The translations under genes were made by a program, and so were the position numbers. Below are positions 34,291-46,078 of a stretch of 64,000 nucleotides of DNA, in pieces. The notes under the pieces are model-generated. The model did not search any database. It worked only from the letters and a program-made list of their open reading frames with translations, and had not been told where the DNA came from. Position 1 is the first letter of the stretch. Each line of letters opens with the position of its first letter. The DNA is from Eurosta solidaginis (Eukaryota > Arthropoda > Insecta > Diptera > Tephritidae): NCBI RefSeq assembly GCF_040869045.1, contig NC_090323.1, positions 175,358,083 through 175,422,082 of the forward strand, in the 5' to 3' direction.

Positions 34291-35569
34291 GGTAAGCCTG
34301 GTGGTTGTTGTGCGTTTGGTAGGCGCTGCCGATGGGGTTGCAGTTGTGGTGGCGCGGTCGAAGCGGTTGTTGCACGCAGTAATGGTGACAGCGCGCGGGT
34401 TCATTGGCGCTATTGGTGGTGGTTGCGCGTCGAAGCGGTTGTTGTGGGCACTGGCGATGGTGGTTGCGCTAAGCACACTTAAAGAGCGTTCTTGATGATA
34501 CGCTGGTCCCAAAAAGTCCCTTCACACTTACGAAGCACACACGGATGATTTAGTTAATTTATGTATACGGAATTAATTATCGTATAGCAACATTGATTAG
34601 ATGGAAAATTATTAACGGAATGTCTGGTGCTTGCTTTGTCGAATGGCGACGTGCGGTTGTAATACGGTGATGTCTGCTCGAAAGCTTTTTGTTCGCTAGC
34701 TGGCGGTATAATACACGCGTAATTAAACAACAAATTATCGACAAGCTGCGCTTAATAAATTTATTTCAATTATACGGGTTTAGCACGCGCTACAAAACTT
34801 TTGCCGATTTTTCCACTTACGGCCACCACCTTTGCCCAGCTTTTTTTTTATTGTCCCCTTTCCGGAGCAAATATTTATTGCGGCCGACCACACTCAACGC
34901 ACTTTTTCTTCCTCTTTCTTTTTCTCCAAATTGGTGCACAATGCCGTCCTGGCGTTGTAAGAAAAATTTTTCATTCCATCCAGGGATGGAAAAACGCAGT
35001 TATCTAACTGTGGCGGCGATTATCGATTGGTTCATGGTTATGGTTAGCTCATCCCTACAGCATTAACATGTCGCGTTCCGGTTGTCAAACCTTTGTGTTG
35101 ATGTTAGGTGAATGGAACGTAGAGAAAGCGTAAAACTTTGCAACTTTGGTGTGTTGTGGGGACGTTGTGCGCTAAATTAGGTGAAATTTTATCACCACGA
35201 CAGCGCATAGTTGCTAATGCATTGGTCGCATTTTGCGTTTGCCATCTCGTTTTGTCAATCTCTAGGCCAGTACAATGAAACGAATAAAATCAGCTGATGA
35301 GATGAGCCACCTAAACAATTGAGCCAGGTGTTATTGAAAATTCGTCAATGTCACGGGGATTTTTGATGATGCCACCCGCACGAAACTACCAAAATTTTGT
35401 TTTAACCACCCCAAGCAGACATGAGTGAGGGTGAATCCTACCTTTTTCCCTATCACTAGCCAACTGGTACGTTCCAAGGTTGACTCTCCCTAGTGGACCA
35501 TAACAAATAATATTAATAACGGCTAGATATTTCGATCCGTTATACAACACTATGTAAAATCATAGTTAA
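34291..35569. other. No gene recognised
   Basis: G+C-rich, GTTGTGG-rich stretch to about 34480, then AT-rich unassigned sequence. Open frames here have no domain and lie in low-complexity sequence. Confidence 0.35.
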
Positions 35570-37105
35570 AAGTACAAGTGTGTTGACTTCTTTCTGACAG
35601 GAACTCGCTTAAGCGGGAGTCATTGGTGCCGTATGTCGTATCGCTGTAGGCGTATCCCTAACGTAATCAGCTGTTTGTCGTTACGACTGTAAAGCAAAAA
35701 CCAATTGGTTGGCTACGATACAGTTACGAACTTAGCGGCACCAATAATCGATTCCATTGATTCTCATAAGGTTGGTCAAATCAGCTGTTAAAATGTTACC
35801 GATACGGTTACCGATAAAGCACCAATGTCTCCAGCTTTAAGTGAGCATAACGGAAAAATATGGGTTGCCATTGTTGTTTCGGTTGAAAGCGGCCAATTAG
35901 GGTTCTGTGCAGAGACGTAAAAGTTTGAAACAGGGTTTATGTAGTCAGAGAAGTGTTGCTCCTGTTCCACAGCATTTTAGTTTTATGTCATGCCGAAAAG
36001 TGTTCAAATCAGAGTCATTTATTTTCACTAAAAGTTTAATTTATTACGGAGGGTTACTCCTTTAAGTGTAAAAAGCAGAGAAAACGTAGAATTTTTCAAA
36101 TTATTGTGAAAAACTTTTTAATTTGAATTTCTGTACCCAAGTTCACTATATTTGTGTAACACAAGAATCTGGAGGTCAATTCCTTAACTATGAAAAACTG
36201 AGAAATGTACACTTATTGAAAACTCATTTGCACACACAATTTACACTTTGAATTTAGTTATGTTTTTATGCACAAAATTTTGAAACTTAAAACAAAATTT
36301 TCATTTGTCAGAAAAAATAAAGAAAAAACGGCCTAATGTCAAAAAACCCTATCGAAATACAAACTGGATTATTTGTTTTTAATGAACTACGTTGTATTTT
36401 TCTTGTATTTCGTTAGTTTTTTTAAATATAGTTCATACACTTACACCAGTACTGAAACCTTATTGGCTCCCTCGACAAAAAATATAGGAGAAAATACAAG
36501 AAAAATACATAGAAAATAAAGTAGTGTCATATAGGAGTTTGATTTGTTTGCACTTACAGCACCATTTTATTTGCAGGAGACTTTCACAGCTACAAAAATT
36601 AAGGCGGATTTACACAGACACTTTGGTTGTGTTGCATTCATTAATTCATCTGTCGGGCGAAGTATCGAAAAATTTACATAAATGCTTTGGTTGCGTGCCT
36701 ACGCTTTGACAACGCCATACAAAAAACAATGAAACACCGTACGTTATCTTTGCTTTGAAGCGACCAAAGCGTTTATATAATTTTGTCCTTAGAAGTGAAA
36801 TGTTTCCATGTTACACGTGTGGCGCTTTATATTTTGACTCTAATTTAAATAAATTTTGCTTTCCGTATGTTTCCGCATTGTTGCAGGCTACAATTCTTCT
36901 AGTAATCTTATTTCCGCGGAAATATATGCAACTATTTCATCTGTAATTACTACAAAGTTTTATTAAACTATCAAATGCAACTCAGCTTGAAGTACTCTTA
37001 CGTACCAAAAATGTAACTATAGACCTGAGATTTGCATCAGGTAAGTGAGGCTGTTTGTAGTTTTAACGTTTATCGCTTAGTTGACACACTTGTATAGGTA
37101 CACTA
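35570..37105. mobile_element. Inverted-repeat DNA element (larger family copy)
   Basis: The left end has TACAAGTGTGTTGACTT and the right end the inverse, GTTGACACACTTGTATAGG. Terminal and subterminal bases match the 0.3-kb copy at 54690-54985. There is no transposase. A second small inverted element (CATTGGTGC ... GCACCAATG, about 35623-35828) seems to be nested inside. Confidence 0.6.
36692..36892. repeat. 200-bp dispersed repeat, copy 1
   Basis: Direct copy of 39292-39510: both share CACCGTACGTTATCTTTGCT and GTGTGGCGCTTTATATTTTG. Copy 2 has an extra 28 bases (GCATTTGTGTAAACAG region). Confidence 0.85.
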
Positions 37106-37791
37106 TTGCTATCATCCGGTGGCAAAATCCTGAGCCAGATAAATAATTTTGCATGTAAATGCAACAACAACGATTTGAGCCAGATAAATCCAGATAGAAG
37201 TCTGGTTCAATTTGTGAGCCAGATAATTTGTTAATTACTTCTTTTTAGTTTGGCAACGCTGCCTTTAATAAACCTACTTTTTCATAAATAGATGTCGCTG
37301 CTTAGCCGCGGCATCTGCCCATCACATTTCACGTGTGCGAAAATTTCACGACATCTGCTTCTCAAGTCTCTCAATGATCCAAAGCATTCCCGGGAGAATT
37401 GAGCGTGAGCCGGAGCTGTAAAACTCACTGGAAGACGGCATATGGTTTTGTCTTATGAACCAATAAACAGATGCCGCATTAAAAAAAAAGAGAGCACAAA
37501 ATCATAGTTAGCTGAGAAATAAATTTTCTCGCCGTGACGTCACGCTTTTGAAAACATCTTTCATTGCTGGCTCAGTGTTCAGACTTTATTCCAATCGGAG
37601 TATTTTGCTCCGCTCTTACTTCCTACTTCATTTTTTATCTCAAAGGTTTATTTGGGTCGAGTTGAAAACTAAATAGTATTACTACCTAATATCTTTTGGT
37701 TGAAGTTTTTATTGTATACGTATGAAAAGCTGATTGTTTACAAGTGACGATTGGATGAAATGACGTGAATTCATTTTTCGTATCTTAAGAC
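37106..37791. other. No gene recognised
   Basis: Unassigned; short repeats of GAGCCAGATAA at 37130, 37180 and 37220. Confidence 0.35.
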
Positions 37792-37992
37792 ATGTTTCTT
37801 CACATTCTACTCACAGTTTTTGTAATTTTTTCATACGGAATGAGAATAGAAGGAGTAAAATGTAAGCAAAAAATATATCCGGACGCGATCTGTAAATCCT
37901 GCCAAAATTCAACGTGCTGTATGTTCTTGAAGTTTTATATAAAAATTAAGGACGTTGAGTCAATGGGGCCGGCTAATCAAGTTTTGCGATAA
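37792..37992 (+). CDS. Possible small secreted cysteine-rich peptide (truncated?)
   Basis: The frame starts MFLHILLTVFVIFSYGMRIE, which looks like a signal peptide, followed by a Lys/Cys-rich stretch with spacing C-x8-C-x2-C-x5-CC. The last 15 codons run into the 3' edge of the LINE fragment, so the natural end is probably replaced. Nothing else supports expression, and it may be chance. Confidence 0.25.
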   Translation: MFLHILLTVFVIFSYGMRIEGVKCKQKIYPDAICKSCQNSTCCMFLKFYIKIKDVESMGPANQVLR

Positions 37993-38640
37993 CAGTCGCC
38001 AATTGGGGGCACCAAGTGATGTCAAATCTTCCTTCAACTATCTCTCCCAACTCAGTGAAGGTCTTCTCTTTCCTCTGTTTACAAACTGCCGGAGCGTATT
38101 CGTTCATCCGCATAAAATGCCCCACCTAGCGAAGCCTTTGGATTTTCAATCGCTGCACTATCGTCATGTCTGCGTAAAGATCATATAGATCATCATTATA
38201 ACTCCTTCGATACTCGCCCTCGACATCACGCGTAAGACTATAAACCTTCAGGAGAACTTTTCTCTCGAATATTCCAAGAGCCATCTCATCTTCTCTCGAC
38301 ACCTTCCATGATTCCGAGCAATACATCAGGACAGGTATGATGAGTGACTTGTAGAGCGAGAATTTTGTTCGTCGAGAGAGGAATTTACTTTTCAATTGCC
38401 TAAAGAAGCACTTGGCAAGAGTTATTCTCCGTTTGATTTCTAGGGCGACATTGTTTTTGCTTTTAATGCTGCTTCGCAAATGAACGAAATCCTTCACAGT
38501 CTCGAATTTATATCCGTCAACCGTGAGCTACAAAAGCCACGATGACAGCAAGTACTTCATCTTGTCCAAATTTACTGCTAGACCCACTTTTTTTTGCTTC
38601 TTTATCTTATAACAAATCTTCGCCTCCATGTTTGAACAGC
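37975..38640 (-). mobile_element. LINE fragment, reverse-transcriptase C-terminal half
   Basis: Minus-strand coding 38497-38126 reads EIKRRITLAKCFFRQLKSK ... SLIIPVLMYCSESWKVSRED ... IFERKVLLKVY. This is the thumb and C-terminal region of a common insect LINE type, with coding traces extending to about 38640 and 37975. The 5' part is missing. A more decayed copy lies at 4010-4345. Confidence 0.75.
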
Positions 38641-38944
38641 CCGGCGGGTATCCCGCCATTACTTGGCACCTTGTGATTTTTTAGCCGTGATATTGGATGC
38701 CGGGGAGTGTGTTTCATTATCGGCGATCGGGGAATCGGGTTCGTCTTCACCCACACTCTGTACGTCAGTTACCAGGTCGCCATTGTCGTTCCTACAGGAA
38801 TCTGCCCGCTCTTAAAACCTTAGGTCATTAAAAGTGCATGAAATATATATGGTAAACCGAAAATAATAATAATCATATTTTTTCGCGATAAATATCCGGG
38901 GGCGGTAGGGGGGATAGAATGTGGTATATTAATTGGAACATTAA
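38641..38944. other. No gene recognised
   Basis: Unassigned sequence; GC-richer at 38640-38820, with no domain-bearing frame. Confidence 0.35.
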
Positions 38945-39130
38945 TTGGTCATCCTACATGTTTTAGGCCGACTCCATGGGGATCTGATAAGGCAGATAAC
39001 TTTTTTTCTGAGATACATTTCATGGCAAAAACACAATCGGAAGGTTTGCCAAGCCACCAAATCAATTTGATGTTAGTTGTTCGCCCCCTTTCAAAAAGGA
39101 AGAAAAAAATTTTATTTTTACTCCGGCGTA
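38945..39130 (-). mobile_element. SINE body fragment
   Basis: Shares CCTACATGTTTTAGGCCGAC and the following bases with 32005-32110 of the complete SINE; the tRNA-like head is lacking. Confidence 0.6.
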
Positions 39131-39291
39131 GTCGTTTACTCAGGTAACAGTTTTAAATACACTGATAGTGAAACATGAGAGAAATGTAATAAATCGAAAA
39201 ATTTCAAAAGCGCTACGTTATCAAACTTTTTTTTTCAAATTCGATTACAAATACAACAATTCCGGAATGCGGGATCTTAGCTATTGTAAAC

Positions 39292-39510
39292 AATGGCTTT
39301 GACAACGCCATACGAAAAACAATGAAACACCGTACGTTATCTTTGCTTTGAAGCGACCAAAGCATTTATATAATTTTGCCTTTATGCATTTGTGTAAACA
39401 GCCTTAGAAGTAAAATTTTTCCATGTTACAAGTGTGGCGCTTTATATTTTGACTCTAATTTAAATAAATTTCGCTTTCCGTACGTTTCCGCATTATTGCA
39501 GGCTACAAAT
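39292..39510. repeat. 200-bp dispersed repeat, copy 2
   Basis: Direct copy of 36692-36892, about 95% identical by eye apart from one 28-base difference. Confidence 0.85.
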
Positions 39511-39845
39511 CGGGGAATATTTTGAATAAGGTGATTTTCCAACTTTTTTTTCGAGGGGTGGCGGCGGTCCTAAAAATCACAAAACTATCATCCGCAACTC
39601 TAGGAAACTCTTTCTTTATGAACTATAAGCTTTTTAATTACCAAATTTAGTAAAATTTCAACTTAAGTCCTGCACTTAAAATTCGGGTCGTACATGTTGA
39701 TAGCGGTATCAAAAGACGCGTATTTGCGTCGAGATTCAGAATCCGAAAGCAGAAACTATACTTTTCATCTCGTTTAAAAGTTATTCGAGGAAAACCCGTC
39801 GGTACTATTGTCGCTTTTTTCGTTGTTGCAGTTAAACAAACGAAA

Positions 39846-40875
39846 ACATATGAAGGTGGTGAATAATGTTGCCAGCTCCGCAACAATATCTTTTTATCAT
39901 GGTAGAACATTATAAGGTGGTGGCACGTCGACATAAATGCAAACAAACATACACTATCAATGCATTTTGTTTTTGTAATTCTCTGAATAATTTGAAATTA
40001 ATGGCGCATATTCATAGTCGAAATAAAATAAGTTTTAAATTTAGCTGCACTTTTATGACAAGTAGCTCATAGAAAATTATGTCAAAAAGCTGCAACTAAA
40101 TTTAAAACCTATTTTATTTTGACTATGATTATGCGCCAATGTATTTAATTTAGCGAAACGCGAGATTTTTAAGTAAATATTAAAATTTTTTAGGCTTAAG
40201 TGCGGAATACATACATCTGTCAAAAATAAAAAATTGGGGTTTATAGAGATTTGTATGCTGATTCCAACGGCAAATGAAAGGTTTGGAGGTAATTCCATGT
40301 CAAAAGGCGAAATTATGAATTTTTCAAATCAAAATATCTCCGAAACTAGTGGATGGATTTCAAAAATTAAAAAATCCAAAAATAACTTATAAAAATACCT
40401 TTCATATGATGTATACATATCTTTAACTTTTCTAGTCTTTATTTACCAAAAATTTAGAAAAAGCTAATTTTTGGTGGATATTTTTTAAATTTTAATTCTG
40501 CGTAGAACAGCTTTCTGCATAGGCGGCCTTCGGCAGCGTTTATAAAAAATAACCCTGAGCTACGCCATGCCAAGTCCGGGTGTGTGGTATAACCGTGGCT
40601 ACCGCCACGGTGATGTCCTTCTGCGTACTTTTGACGTGGAATTACCCCTATAGTTATTATTTGCACCAAAAAAAAATTATACGATTGAACTCACCATAAA
40701 CACCACTACCGATGCTCATATAAATTTTTTTAATTTGACAAATGTATATATTCTGCACTTAAGCCCATAAGGGTGTACTGCGCAGAAGGACACCACGTGC
40801 CCCCACCTTATAATGTTCTACCAAGATAAAATGACATTGCTGCAGAGCTGGCAACACTATTCACCACCTTCATAT
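39846..40875. mobile_element. 1.0-kb inverted-repeat (foldback-like) element
   Basis: Arms 39846-39930 and 40793-40875 are inverted copies, about 90% identical, containing GGTAGAACATTATAAGGTGG and GAAGGTGGTGAATA. Inside lies a second hairpin (40003-40060 / 40080-40141). There is no transposase. Its right end abuts exactly the start of the CCCTGCAAAAACG-type terminal sequence. Confidence 0.75.
40003..40141. repeat. Internal 58-bp hairpin
   Basis: TTGACTATGATTATGCGCCA (right arm) is the inverse of TGGCGCATATTCATAGTCGA (left arm); the arms are separated by about 20 bases. Confidence 0.7.
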
Positions 40876-41811
40876 CCCTGCAAAAACGCTCCGCGTCATT
40901 TGGCTAGTCATTTTACGGTCATTGTGACTTTTCCCAACGGTTATATTCATAGTCACATTTGCATGGGCGTGAATAGGTTTTGTAACCAAATTTTCCGTTT
41001 CGTTGCTATTAATGTGATAGTGCATTCCGCTCCCACCTATAGGACGTGCTGCTCACACACGTCACAATGCTCGTCAAATGGCGGTCATTTTTCCGTCATT
41101 TCACTCTACATTTTCGAGTCATTTGACAATCAATTTTACTGCGGTTTTACCATTTATATAACCGCCATATAACATGAATTTTACCTACAGATTTACTTTA
41201 CCTGCAGCAGCCATATTAATAAAATATGAACCAAAAAAATTGAATTTTCAATATTTCTTAATTTCAATACTATTATATATGTAAATGAAATTGGAACTAA
41301 TATTAATACAATTCATATAAAAAAGAAGTACTTTAATAATAAATAAATTCGCTTAATTGGTTTTTGTTTTCCAATTGAAGTCTTTTCTAAGCGAGCAGAA
41401 AATAATTTTAAGCTTTAGGAAAAACTTCAATTATTTGAATAATCTACAATTAACGCTTAGTAGAAATTCAGATTAGGTTTACTCTTTTTTCAGATCAAGA
41501 ATATTCAAAGGTGCCGTGAATTCCGATTGCTGTCGTAATTGATGAACTTAAAAATGCACGACTAGTAATTCAGTTAGACTTATTATTGTTCTAAATCTAA
41601 TCATTCAAGCAATAATTCTGCAACCCTTAGCAGGAGTATAGATTGGTTTCAAATCTAATTCCCACAGCAATCGTATCACGTATCACGACATCCTTTGTTA
41701 TATATGCACATGAAATTGCAACTTAAATTAATACAGTAGATATAAAGAAAAGTAAGTAATTTAATAATAAATAAACTCTCTTAATTGGTTTTTGTTTTCC
41801 AATTGAAATAT
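40876..41811 (+). mobile_element. Long terminal sequence of a TIR/foldback-type element, copy 1
   Basis: Begins CCCTGCAAAAACGCTCC; its inverse ends at 56446 and another direct copy begins at 56754. It has an outer part of about 340 bp and inner AT-rich units with GACGGTAATTGATGAAC-like and CCAATTAAGCGAGTTTATTT-like bases. It leads straight into the Atg18 fragment. The homologous inverse block 55516-56446 is almost the same length. No transposase is visible. Confidence 0.75.
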
Positions 41812-42460
41812 TTTCCTGTGCAAGCACATCGCTAACCTGTGTTGGCAAAAGATATGATTATACTGTCTTCAATAGATAGTCGGACGAGCCGCTACTCGGC
41901 GAAGTAGGGATGACCGTTGTGTCGGTGGCAGCAATTACAACAGCAGTTTCTATCTTTGCACCATCCGTACAGTGTGATGAATGCTTCACTGCCTTTTCCA
42001 ATTGCTTGGCGCCAGCAATTTTTGCTGTTTGTAAAGCTTTAGCTGTAATGCAAATATATAGATGGGTTAAAGTGGTTTTCGTATGTTTTTCAACAACTCA
42101 CCCTATACCATCATCACAGCCTTCTCATCGATTTTGAATATGTGTACTGTTTCAATATTCAGACCCAGTTCGTTGATGGATATGTATACTATCCCTTAGG
42201 CACACAATTGGGTGCGTTCGATTCATTCATATACTGTGGGTATTTGAGCCGTAGACGCAGATATTTTGAATCTTTTTGAAGTGTAACATTTGTAAACAGT
42301 TGGGTTTCTCTGCTGTCACCATCACAACTAGAGAGCTATTGAAGAAACGCTCGACCAATATAATATGTTGCGATTTACGCGCATAGATTTCTTCCACCTT
42401 GTCAAGTTATTGAAGGAGAAAATGCCAAAGCCATATTTACCATCCAATACGGAAATGGAA
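41812..42460 (-). pseudogene. Atg18: Atg18/WIPI fragment, left palindrome arm
   Basis: After an intact acceptor (TTCCTCTACAG) at 42461 the minus strand reads a WIPI blade: VERFFNSSLVVMVTAEKPNC, then LTDSIYIH, then NTETVHIFKIDEKAV. A GT..AG intron is followed by an exon with YLSKTV, a stop, and LPTQVSDVLAQ. These match PROPPIN (WIPI1/2, Atg18) proteins, which bind phosphoinositides during autophagy. About 120 residues between YIH and NTETV are missing, and stops and frame breaks are present. The fragment ends exactly where the TIR units begin. Confidence 0.8.
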
Positions 42461-42619
42461 CTGTAGAGGAAGAAACATTTTATAAAATTTAATAAAACCA
42501 AAAAATTATAGTTGTGTTAAAATGGGGTGAAGTATTGTATGTTAAAGTATAGCGAAGTTTGAATAGGTCTCATTCTTCATTCTTAGAAACATGTATGAAG
42601 GTACCTCGTAATATATTAA

Positions 42620-42803
42620 AAATCCTCAACACTTTTTTTGCAATAACTTAAAAAAAAACTCATATTCATCAAATTTCTGTTTAACTTCTACATATCAATA
42701 GCTACCTTTAACAAGAGAAGGAGTCACTATTGCTTCTACACCTATGCAATTGTTTCCCACATTGTAATAAAATAAACAGCTATCTCCCCAATCTCTCCCT
42801 CAC
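42620..42803 (+). mobile_element. PHD-LINE RT scrap, left arm
   Basis: Reads the decayed equivalent of FNFYISKLPSPPEGVTIVSY of the LINE at 5.9 kb; it is cut at 42803 by the R1-like LINE. The mirror piece is 50476-50660. Confidence 0.65.
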
Positions 42804-44612
42804 TAGGGTAGGCACCTCGTCGTTGGTGTGAGGGCTTAGCCGATCTCCATTGCGCCCGACTATGAGGCGGAGCTGTTTACGACTGGCATCTACGTCGTTT
42901 TGCCTCACAGGAGGGCGGTGGGATGTCGGTGACCAAGAACTGCCAATCCCCTAATCCAGGGTGTTATGCGGACCGTGCCTATTGGACAATTTGCAGCCAG
43001 GGGATAAATTCGGCTGTATTCGAACGGAGCCTTCCCGATACCGGACCACCTCGGGAAGTATTGATGGCCTTACCACAGTAAGGGCCGCTGCTGTGGCTGA
43101 CGGTTCTTTCCCCGTATATAATACTTGACCGCTGAGCCCGCCTTGTCGGGCTGGTGGTCGTACGACCAAGATGAACGACTCTTTACCAAATTGTAATAAG
43201 GAGGATGATAAGAGGATGACTGAGTCGCAAGCCAAGGACGACGAATACGCATTAAGCGATGCGTCAGACTCGGCGAGCGAGAGTAGTGCTGATTCAATGA
43301 ACTCCGTGTTGGAAAAGCACACAAATGAGTAGAAGAGTGGAGAAGGGTACGGAGCAGGGGAAGTAAAAGAGCTCTCTCGCAGTACCGTGCAGCACTAAGA
43401 ATTGTCCAACGCTTGGGAGCAGTGGTGGACCCAACAGAAGTGGAGAGCGAGCGCTTGGAATGGGCCCATGAGGTCGAAGGCAGGTCAAAAGGTTTGCTGC
43501 TAGAAACCCTCGGTTCTGCAACCGGTACGAGGAAGAAGCGTCGACTCGTAGAATGAAGAGGCAACGCTCGGCGGAAGGCGACAAGCCTGCTTTCAAGAGG
43601 CAAAAAGGACCCAGTCCCAGATCCGCGAGGCAGGGCAGTCGCATAGACAAGACAAGTAGGCCCAAAGCTGTAAGACAGATGGGCCCCAATAGCGAGGTAG
43701 CAACTACCTCGAAGGTTGCGAGTCAGAGGGAAGTTCCAACTACGGAAGTAGGGGATAAGCCAAAGGGAGATAATGCTAAGACTCCAACTTTCTCGGAGGT
43801 GCACGCCGGCTTTTCCGGAGAAGATGAGTGATTCGATGGGTGCATAAGACTGAGTCATGTACCGCACTCTTGGAGAACTGCTCGTGTAGCTTTCCTACCA
43901 AAGGCGGGGAAGATCGGGCACGTGTATCCCAAAGATTATAGACCCAATAGCTTAACATCATTTCTGCTCAAAACCTTTGAGAGGCTGATAGATGTGTACA
44001 TAAAGTCCAACGTGGATTAAAAGCTGCTCTCCACAACACAACAGGCGTACACCAAAGGCAAGTCAGTAGACACCGCATTGGTGGTAATAAGCATAGAAAA
44101 GCCCTGGAATATAAAAAATATGCTCTAGAGGTCTTCTTAATCATTGCCGTGGCTTTCAACAGTGTTTCTAAATGGGCGATTATGGATGGTCTTAATTACG
44201 TTAAAGTACATCCAGCCCTACCCAGATGGATCGACTGCATGTTAAACTGCAGTAAGATTACATCGCAATGGGTATTGTACGCGGCCACGAAATTAGAGGA
44301 CAGGGGCACTCCGCAGGGAGGTGTGCTATCACCTCTGCTGTAGACGCTGGTCATTAACCAACTGCTCAGGGGATTCTACGAGGGACCAGCAAAACTTACG
44401 ATTTACGCAGATGACGTTCCTAAGTTAGGAGGGGCGACCCTACGGGAGAAACCGTGCACAAAATATCTAGGAATCATCCTAGACAGTAAGCTGTCATGGA
44501 AGCTCAACGTGGATGAGAGGGTGAGGAAGGCTTCAACGGCACTTTATGCATGTAAAAGAATGCAAAAGAACCGGCATATACGATCAGAAGGCACTCGAAG
44601 ACGATGCCTCAA
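42804..44612 (+). mobile_element. R1-like LINE, deletion derivative, left arm
   Basis: The leader and ORF1 beginning (MNDSLPNCNKEDDKR) are followed by a basic region (43553-43831) and jump without an endonuclease to RT pieces: FNSVSKWAIMDGLNYV, TPQGGVLSPLL, YADDV and YLGIILDSKLSWK. Stops and frame changes are frequent. The same copy, inverted, is 48668-50475 in the other arm; a 5' piece of the family is at 18097. It inserted before the palindrome formed. Confidence 0.8.
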
Positions 44613-44718
44613 AACTAACAACCAAAAGCAATAATTATCATTTCACTGACACAAATTTTATAGTTTTTTTCTTCGGGAGTTGGACACAATCTTTTCATTA
44701 TATTACTTAACAATTTAA

Positions 44719-44946
44719 AGGCTTCATTCTGTATTGCGAACGTAAGCTCAGACGAACGATTCGCCTCCAAACGATTTCGTTTAGCAATGGTATTCTCTAT
44801 CATTTTGTTCGGTCTTTACGTTTCTAACAGGAAGGCAAAAGTAATTGTCAAGTGATAAGTTGCCATCGTTTAACATAGCGCAAATACACTAGCGATTCGT
44901 CTCTGATCCGCAACGAAAGTTCGTTTCGTAATAGAGAATGAGGCCC
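44719..44946. mobile_element. 228-bp MITE, Harbinger-like, left arm
   Basis: Terminal inverted repeats AGGCTTCATTCTGTATTGCG and (inverse) GGGCCTCATTCTCTATTACG, flanked by TAA on both sides (44716-44718, 44947-44949). A three-base TAA/TTA duplication is typical of PIF/Harbinger. It lies in what was a CCT7 intron. Confidence 0.7.
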
Positions 44947-44984
44947 TAAGGTTAAACTTTTTTTCAATTTGTATTTTGACTTAC

Positions 44985-46078
44985 CAGCAACAACAGAATC
45001 ATGTTTAATTGTACGTCGCACAATCATTATAGCATCATGTAACGAAGCTCAGTTTCTTCCAAAAATTGTTTGGCACCGCCACGTGAAATCAATGTACATG
45101 TTCTAGCATTAACGCAACCTTTAAATAATTATAAACTATGAAAATAAAATCAATGTCAAACCCACTATCAAACCTTGGAAAACGTTGAAACGTTCACCAC
45201 CAACTTGACGTTCTTCAAAGTAATCACATTGACCCAAAACACTTGAATTAATATCATTAGCTGTAGTCATAACAGCACCACCACAAGCTTTCATTGTACG
45301 TTTCAAATCTTCTTCTGGTATACGAACAGCACAGAACATATCACAATCTGCAAAATAGTGTGTACCAACATCACCAATTGGTAGTTTATTTAACACAACA
45401 TTGACGCCTTACTTAGCTAGTTCATTGTACAGAATACGTCTTGAAATAAAATAAATAAATTATCAACACGTACTTTTCAGAATTATCACGCTCAGCCTTG
45501 AATTCCAAAACTATATTTAATAATATGACGTTGGGTCCATCAAAGGAAAGTACAGCGTCCACAACAATTTTAGAAAATAAATCTTTTTGTTGATGAATAA
45601 GTTTGGAGGACATTGCTGTGGCAGCGTGTTTTCCAATAAAGCACGTTGTTGTTCCTTTGATTGGCGCTTCGACATGTACAGCCATGTCATATTTTGGTCA
45701 TGCATAATTATAATACTTTACGTATAGATTTAATGACGATACGTGCATGCACGCCCTCCTCAATATATGGTTTAACTTGTTTTAAGATTTCACCTGCTAA
45801 AAGTACTACTGAAGTGGTGCTATCGCCGACGTGATAAGAGAAACATTTTTATTCTACACATTCTAATATAACAAAAAACTTACCTCATCATCTTGAGATT
45901 TGGCGATGTCTATTAGAGTTTTACGGCTGGATGCATAATATCCAATAGTTTCATATTGGTTGCACCATCATTTAAAATTGTGGCCTTACCACTGGAATCA
46001 ACAATATGCTTGTCCATACTGCGTGGACCCAATGTAGTGCGTACAGGTTTGAGGTTTACCTTGAGAGCTATCGGTACC
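44985..46078 (-). pseudogene. CCT7: CCT7 (chaperonin eta) fragment, left arm
   Basis: Minus-strand pieces read [69 protein letters not shown] and [20 protein letters not shown]. These are segments of the CCT eta subunit of the cytosolic actin/tubulin folding chaperonin, in order. Introns with GTAAGT and GTACGT donors remain, so it is not a processed copy. Lesions include a one-base loss after HPA (giving HPAVKL then stops), a mutated acceptor near 45832 (ATCAC for ATCAG), an internal deletion of about 50 residues and a stop in LAK-stop-GVN. It ends at a donor after DSVVAG. Confidence 0.88.

Noticed and set aside
41910..42137. A 75-codon frame (MTVVSVAAITTAVS...) repeated in three places, opposite to Atg18
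   Set aside because: It is the antisense of the Atg18 exon AKALQTAKIAGAKQ...; the other strand has the splice sites and the family match.
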